In this document: piece by piece, positions 7,187 through 8,724 of the stretch
Position numbering within the stretch: position 1 is the stretch's first letter
Layout: each line of letters opens with the position of its first letter
NCBI GenBank assembly: GCA_021731205.1
Contig: JAKFXV010000013.1
Span: 1 to 8,724, forward strand
From: Nocardioides sp.
GTDB taxonomy: Bacteria > Actinomycetota > Actinomycetes > Propionibacteriales > Nocardioidaceae
Direction of reading: 5' to 3'
Length of the DNA: 8,724 bases
Notes under the pieces: model-generated
What the model saw: the letters and a program-made list of their open reading frames with translations, nothing else
Databases searched by the model: none
Told to the model about the DNA's origin: nothing
Made by a program: the position numbers and the translations under genes

Positions 7187-7363
7187 GTGTACTTCACCGA
7201 CCGGGGCATCGAAGAGCTCGTGGCGCGACGCGGCGACGAGGAAGTCAGCCTTGCGTGGCTTGCCGACCGCCTACAGGAGTTCACCGATCTGCACCCCGAG
7301 TTCGAGATCGCGGTGGAGCGGCTCGCGACGTGGCTGGCCCGCGAGGACGAACCCGACGACTAG
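7187..7363 (+). CDS. DUF6104-like small protein following kgd
   Basis: GTG at 7187 starts a 58-residue protein beginning VYFTDRGIEELVARRGDEEVSLAWLADRL and ending in an acidic tail (AREDEPDD). I recognise the pattern YFTDRGIEEL...RRG.EEV...WLA..L..F.DL.P.FE...ERLATWLAR from small Streptomyces proteins (DUF6104), which I recall as kgd neighbours too. It has no signal peptide or membrane segment and looks all-helical and cytoplasmic. The start is seven bases after the kgd stop, with at best an AGG (7178-7180) as ribosome site, so translation probably depends on ribosomes finishing kgd. Function is unknown. Position suggests a partner or regulator of the 2-oxoglutarate dehydrogenase, which is inference. 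The frame is open well upstream inside kgd, but that part is out-of-frame kgd sequence. Confidence 0.85.
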   Translation: MYFTDRGIEELVARRGDEEVSLAWLADRLQEFTDLHPEFEIAVERLATWLAREDEPDD

Positions 7364-7384
7364 CGAAGTGGCTGCTTCGGGCTA
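7361..7384. terminator. hairpin between convergent stop codons
   Basis: CGAAG (7364-7368) and CTTCG (7375-7379) form a five-pair stem with a six-base loop. In an alternative fold TAGC/GCTA (7361-7364 with 7381-7384) extends a GAAG/CTTC stem past a two-base bulge. It therefore includes the TAG stop of the DUF6104-like gene and the TAG stop of the SDR gene on the other strand. There is no T-run on either side, so a bidirectional intrinsic terminator is possible but not proven. Confidence 0.4.
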
Positions 7385-8068
7385 GCGCGGGCGGATGGTC
7401 ACATCGTCGACGGCCGCGTCCGGAGCCAGGTCGATGACGTCGACCACGGCTGCCGCGACGGTTCCCGGTTGGATCCAGCGAGTCGGGTCGTACGGCGCGC
7501 CTTCGTAGGCATGCAGCGCCTGCTGCATCGGCGTCGCGGTGCGTCCGGGGTAGACGCTGGTCACCCGAACACCCCCGGCCCGCTCCTCGGCCCGCAACGA
7601 GTCGGCCAAGGCCTTGAGGCCGAACTTCGACGAGCTGTACGGCGACCAGCCCGGACCCGAGCTCAGTCCGGCTCCCGAGTTGATGAAGATCACCGTGCCG
7701 GTGGCCCTGCGCAAAGCCGGCAGGCAGGCGGCCGTCAGCAGAGCCGGAGCGATCAGGTTGACCGACAAGACGTGCTGCCACAGCGCCGCGGTCGCATCTG
7801 CAAGGGGCGCCATCTCTCCCACCCCCGCCGAGTGCACCAGCGAGTCGAGTCGCTCCGGGAGCGCGAACCCGCCGATTGCCGCGGACAACCCCTCCGGGTC
7901 GGCCAGGTCGGCGACGCAGACGGCAGATCCGGGCCAGCGTTCGACCAACTCTGTGCCGCGCGCGACCGATCGTGCGAGCAGCACGAGCGAGTCGCCACGG
8001 TTCCACAACCGGTCCGCGATCTCGGCGCCGATTCCTGAGCCTGCGCCCGTGATCAGGTGCGTCGTCAC
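7382..8068 (-). CDS. short-chain dehydrogenase/reductase (SDR)
   Basis: A 228-residue classical SDR, a cytoplasmic NAD(P)(H) oxidoreductase on an unknown alcohol or carbonyl substrate. The cofactor motif TGAGSGIG is at 7-14, VADLADPEG (52-60) follows the third strand, and the usual NNAG motif is replaced by HSAG (79-82). Catalytic residues visible are N104 (SVNL), S131 (INSG), Y144 and K148 (YSSSK). YPGRTATPM (173-181) is the typical proline-glycine turn after the active site. The length is slightly short of the usual 240-260, at the C-terminus. The start GTG at 8068 overlaps the TGA of the upstream MDR gene (GTGA), which indicates a coupled operon and possibly successive steps of one pathway. 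The stop faces the DUF6104-like gene across 18 bases. Confidence 0.92.
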   Translation of the reverse strand: MTTHLITGAGSGIGAEIADRLWNRGDSLVLLARSVARGTELVERWPGSAVCVADLADPEGLSAAIGGFALPERLDSLVHSAGVGEMAPLADATAALWQHVLSVNLIAPALLTAACLPALRRATGTVIFINSGAGLSSGPGWSPYSSSKFGLKALADSLRAEERAGGVRVTSVYPGRTATPMQQALHAYEGAPYDPTRWIQPGTVAAAVVDVIDLAPDAAVDDVTIRPR

Positions 8069-8724
8069 CGGGTGAACACGATCTTGCCGAACTGCGACCC
8101 AGTCGCCATCGCCTGGAAGCCTTCCCGGGCCTCGGTCATCGGCAGGACCCGATCGATCACCGGGCGGGCCCCGGTGGCGTCGAGCAGGGCAACCAACGAC
8201 GCCAGCTCGGCCCGGGTCCCCATTGTCGAGCCGATGATCCGCAGCTGGAGGAAGAAGATCCGCGCCAACAGCGTGTCGTCCAGGTCCGCACCGGACGTGG
8301 TCCCAGAGACGACCAGTGTTCCGCCCGGCCGCAGCGAGCGGATCGAGTGCGCCCAGGTCGCCTTCCCGACGGTCTCCATCACGGCGTCGACGGCAACCGG
8401 CAATCGCTGGTTGGTCTCGTACGCCTCGTGCGCCCCCAGGTCCACCGCCCGCGCACGCTTGGCCTCGTCGCGGCTCGTCACGAGCACCCGCAGTCCCCCG
8501 GCACGCGCCAACACGATCAACGCCGTGGCGACTCCACCGCCCGCGCCCTGGATCAACACGGTGTCCCCAGCCGTGAGACCGCCCCGCACGAACAACATGC
8601 GGTACGCCGTCAGCCAGGCCGTGGGCAGGCAGGCGGCCTCTTCGAAGCTCAGGGTTGCCGGCTTGGCGACGACGTTGGCGTTCGGCACGGTGACCAGGTC
8701 CGCGAACGTCCCTTGGTGGCGCTC
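8065..8724 (-). CDS. MDR-family (quinone oxidoreductase / zinc-binding dehydrogenase) protein, 5' end outside window
   Basis: The visible 219 residues begin ERHQGTFADLVTVPNANVVAKPATLSFEEAACLP, the end of the GroES-like substrate domain of medium-chain dehydrogenases. The Rossmann domain follows with VLIQGAGGGV (56-65), a dinucleotide-binding loop, then LVTSRDEAKRARAVDLGA, which reads a nucleotide phosphate in NADPH-using relatives. The C-terminus is EGFQAMATGSQFGKIVFTR, the usual MDR end. The first third, with any catalytic zinc ligands, is outside the window, so I cannot tell quinone oxidoreductase from zinc alcohol dehydrogenase. The frame stays open to 8724, so the GTG at 8688 is internal. 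Its TGA overlaps the start of the SDR gene. Confidence 0.92.
   Translation of the reverse strand, partial: ERHQGTFADLVTVPNANVVAKPATLSFEEAACLPTAWLTAYRMLFVRGGLTAGDTVLIQGAGGGVATALIVLARAGGLRVLVTSRDEAKRARAVDLGAHEAYETNQRLPVAVDAVMETVGKATWAHSIRSLRPGGTLVVSGTTSGADLDDTLLARIFFLQLRIIGSTMGTRAELASLVALLDATGARPVIDRVLPMTEAREGFQAMATGSQFGKIVFTR

Noticed and set aside
6241..7284. 347-codon minus-strand frame over the 3' part of kgd
   Set aside because: Same antisense effect; it crosses the DUF6104-like gene and has no recognisable composition.

Overview
The window reads as GC-rich chromosomal DNA from an actinomycete. The evidence is a single-chain E2-E1 2-oxoglutarate dehydrogenase (Kgd/OdhA type), a small YFTDRGIEEL protein directly after it, an LCP cell-wall ligase, an Ltp-type membrane protein, frequent GTG starts and GTGA stop/start overlaps. 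The gene order (lipoprotein, LCP, kgd, DUF6104-like, SDR, MDR) suggests Nocardioidaceae or a relative. That placement is inference; no rRNA or other marker is present.

Left part (1-1748), accessory in character. A partial Ltp-family membrane protein gene runs off the left edge on the minus strand. Divergent from it is a possible leaderless 39-residue membrane peptide (419-538). Next comes a minus-strand gene for a secreted protein of unknown function (656-1141). About 600 bases without a convincing gene follow, but they are rich in structure: a 9-bp-arm perfect palindrome (1425-1446) nested inside an 11-bp inverted pair, a second GTTGAA/TTCAAC inverted repeat, a tRNA 3'-end fragment resembling tRNA-Arg(CCU) (1548-1573), and an array of repeats spaced exactly 21 bp, two inverted units on the left and five direct units on the right (1570-1744). 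The tRNA fragment looks like the right-hand attachment scar of an integrated element that would extend left out of the window.

Central part (1749-7363), core metabolism and envelope. A minus-strand, translationally coupled pair encodes an exported lipoprotein and an LCP-family phosphotransferase. Across a divergent intergenic region of about 200 bases lies kgd on the plus strand, encoding a 2-oxoglutarate dehydrogenase/decarboxylase with fused E2 catalytic and E1 parts. Seven bases after its stop is a 58-residue DUF6104-like protein.

Right part (7364-8724). A convergent minus-strand operon holds an MDR (quinone-oxidoreductase-like) dehydrogenase, cut by the window edge, and a short-chain dehydrogenase, joined by a GTGA overlap. 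The 18 bases between the convergent stop codons form a compact hairpin that uses both stops.

The strongest candidates for something undescribed are the tRNA scar joined to the 21-bp phased array, the palindrome cluster with no obvious gene to control, and the uncharacterised small protein tied to kgd.
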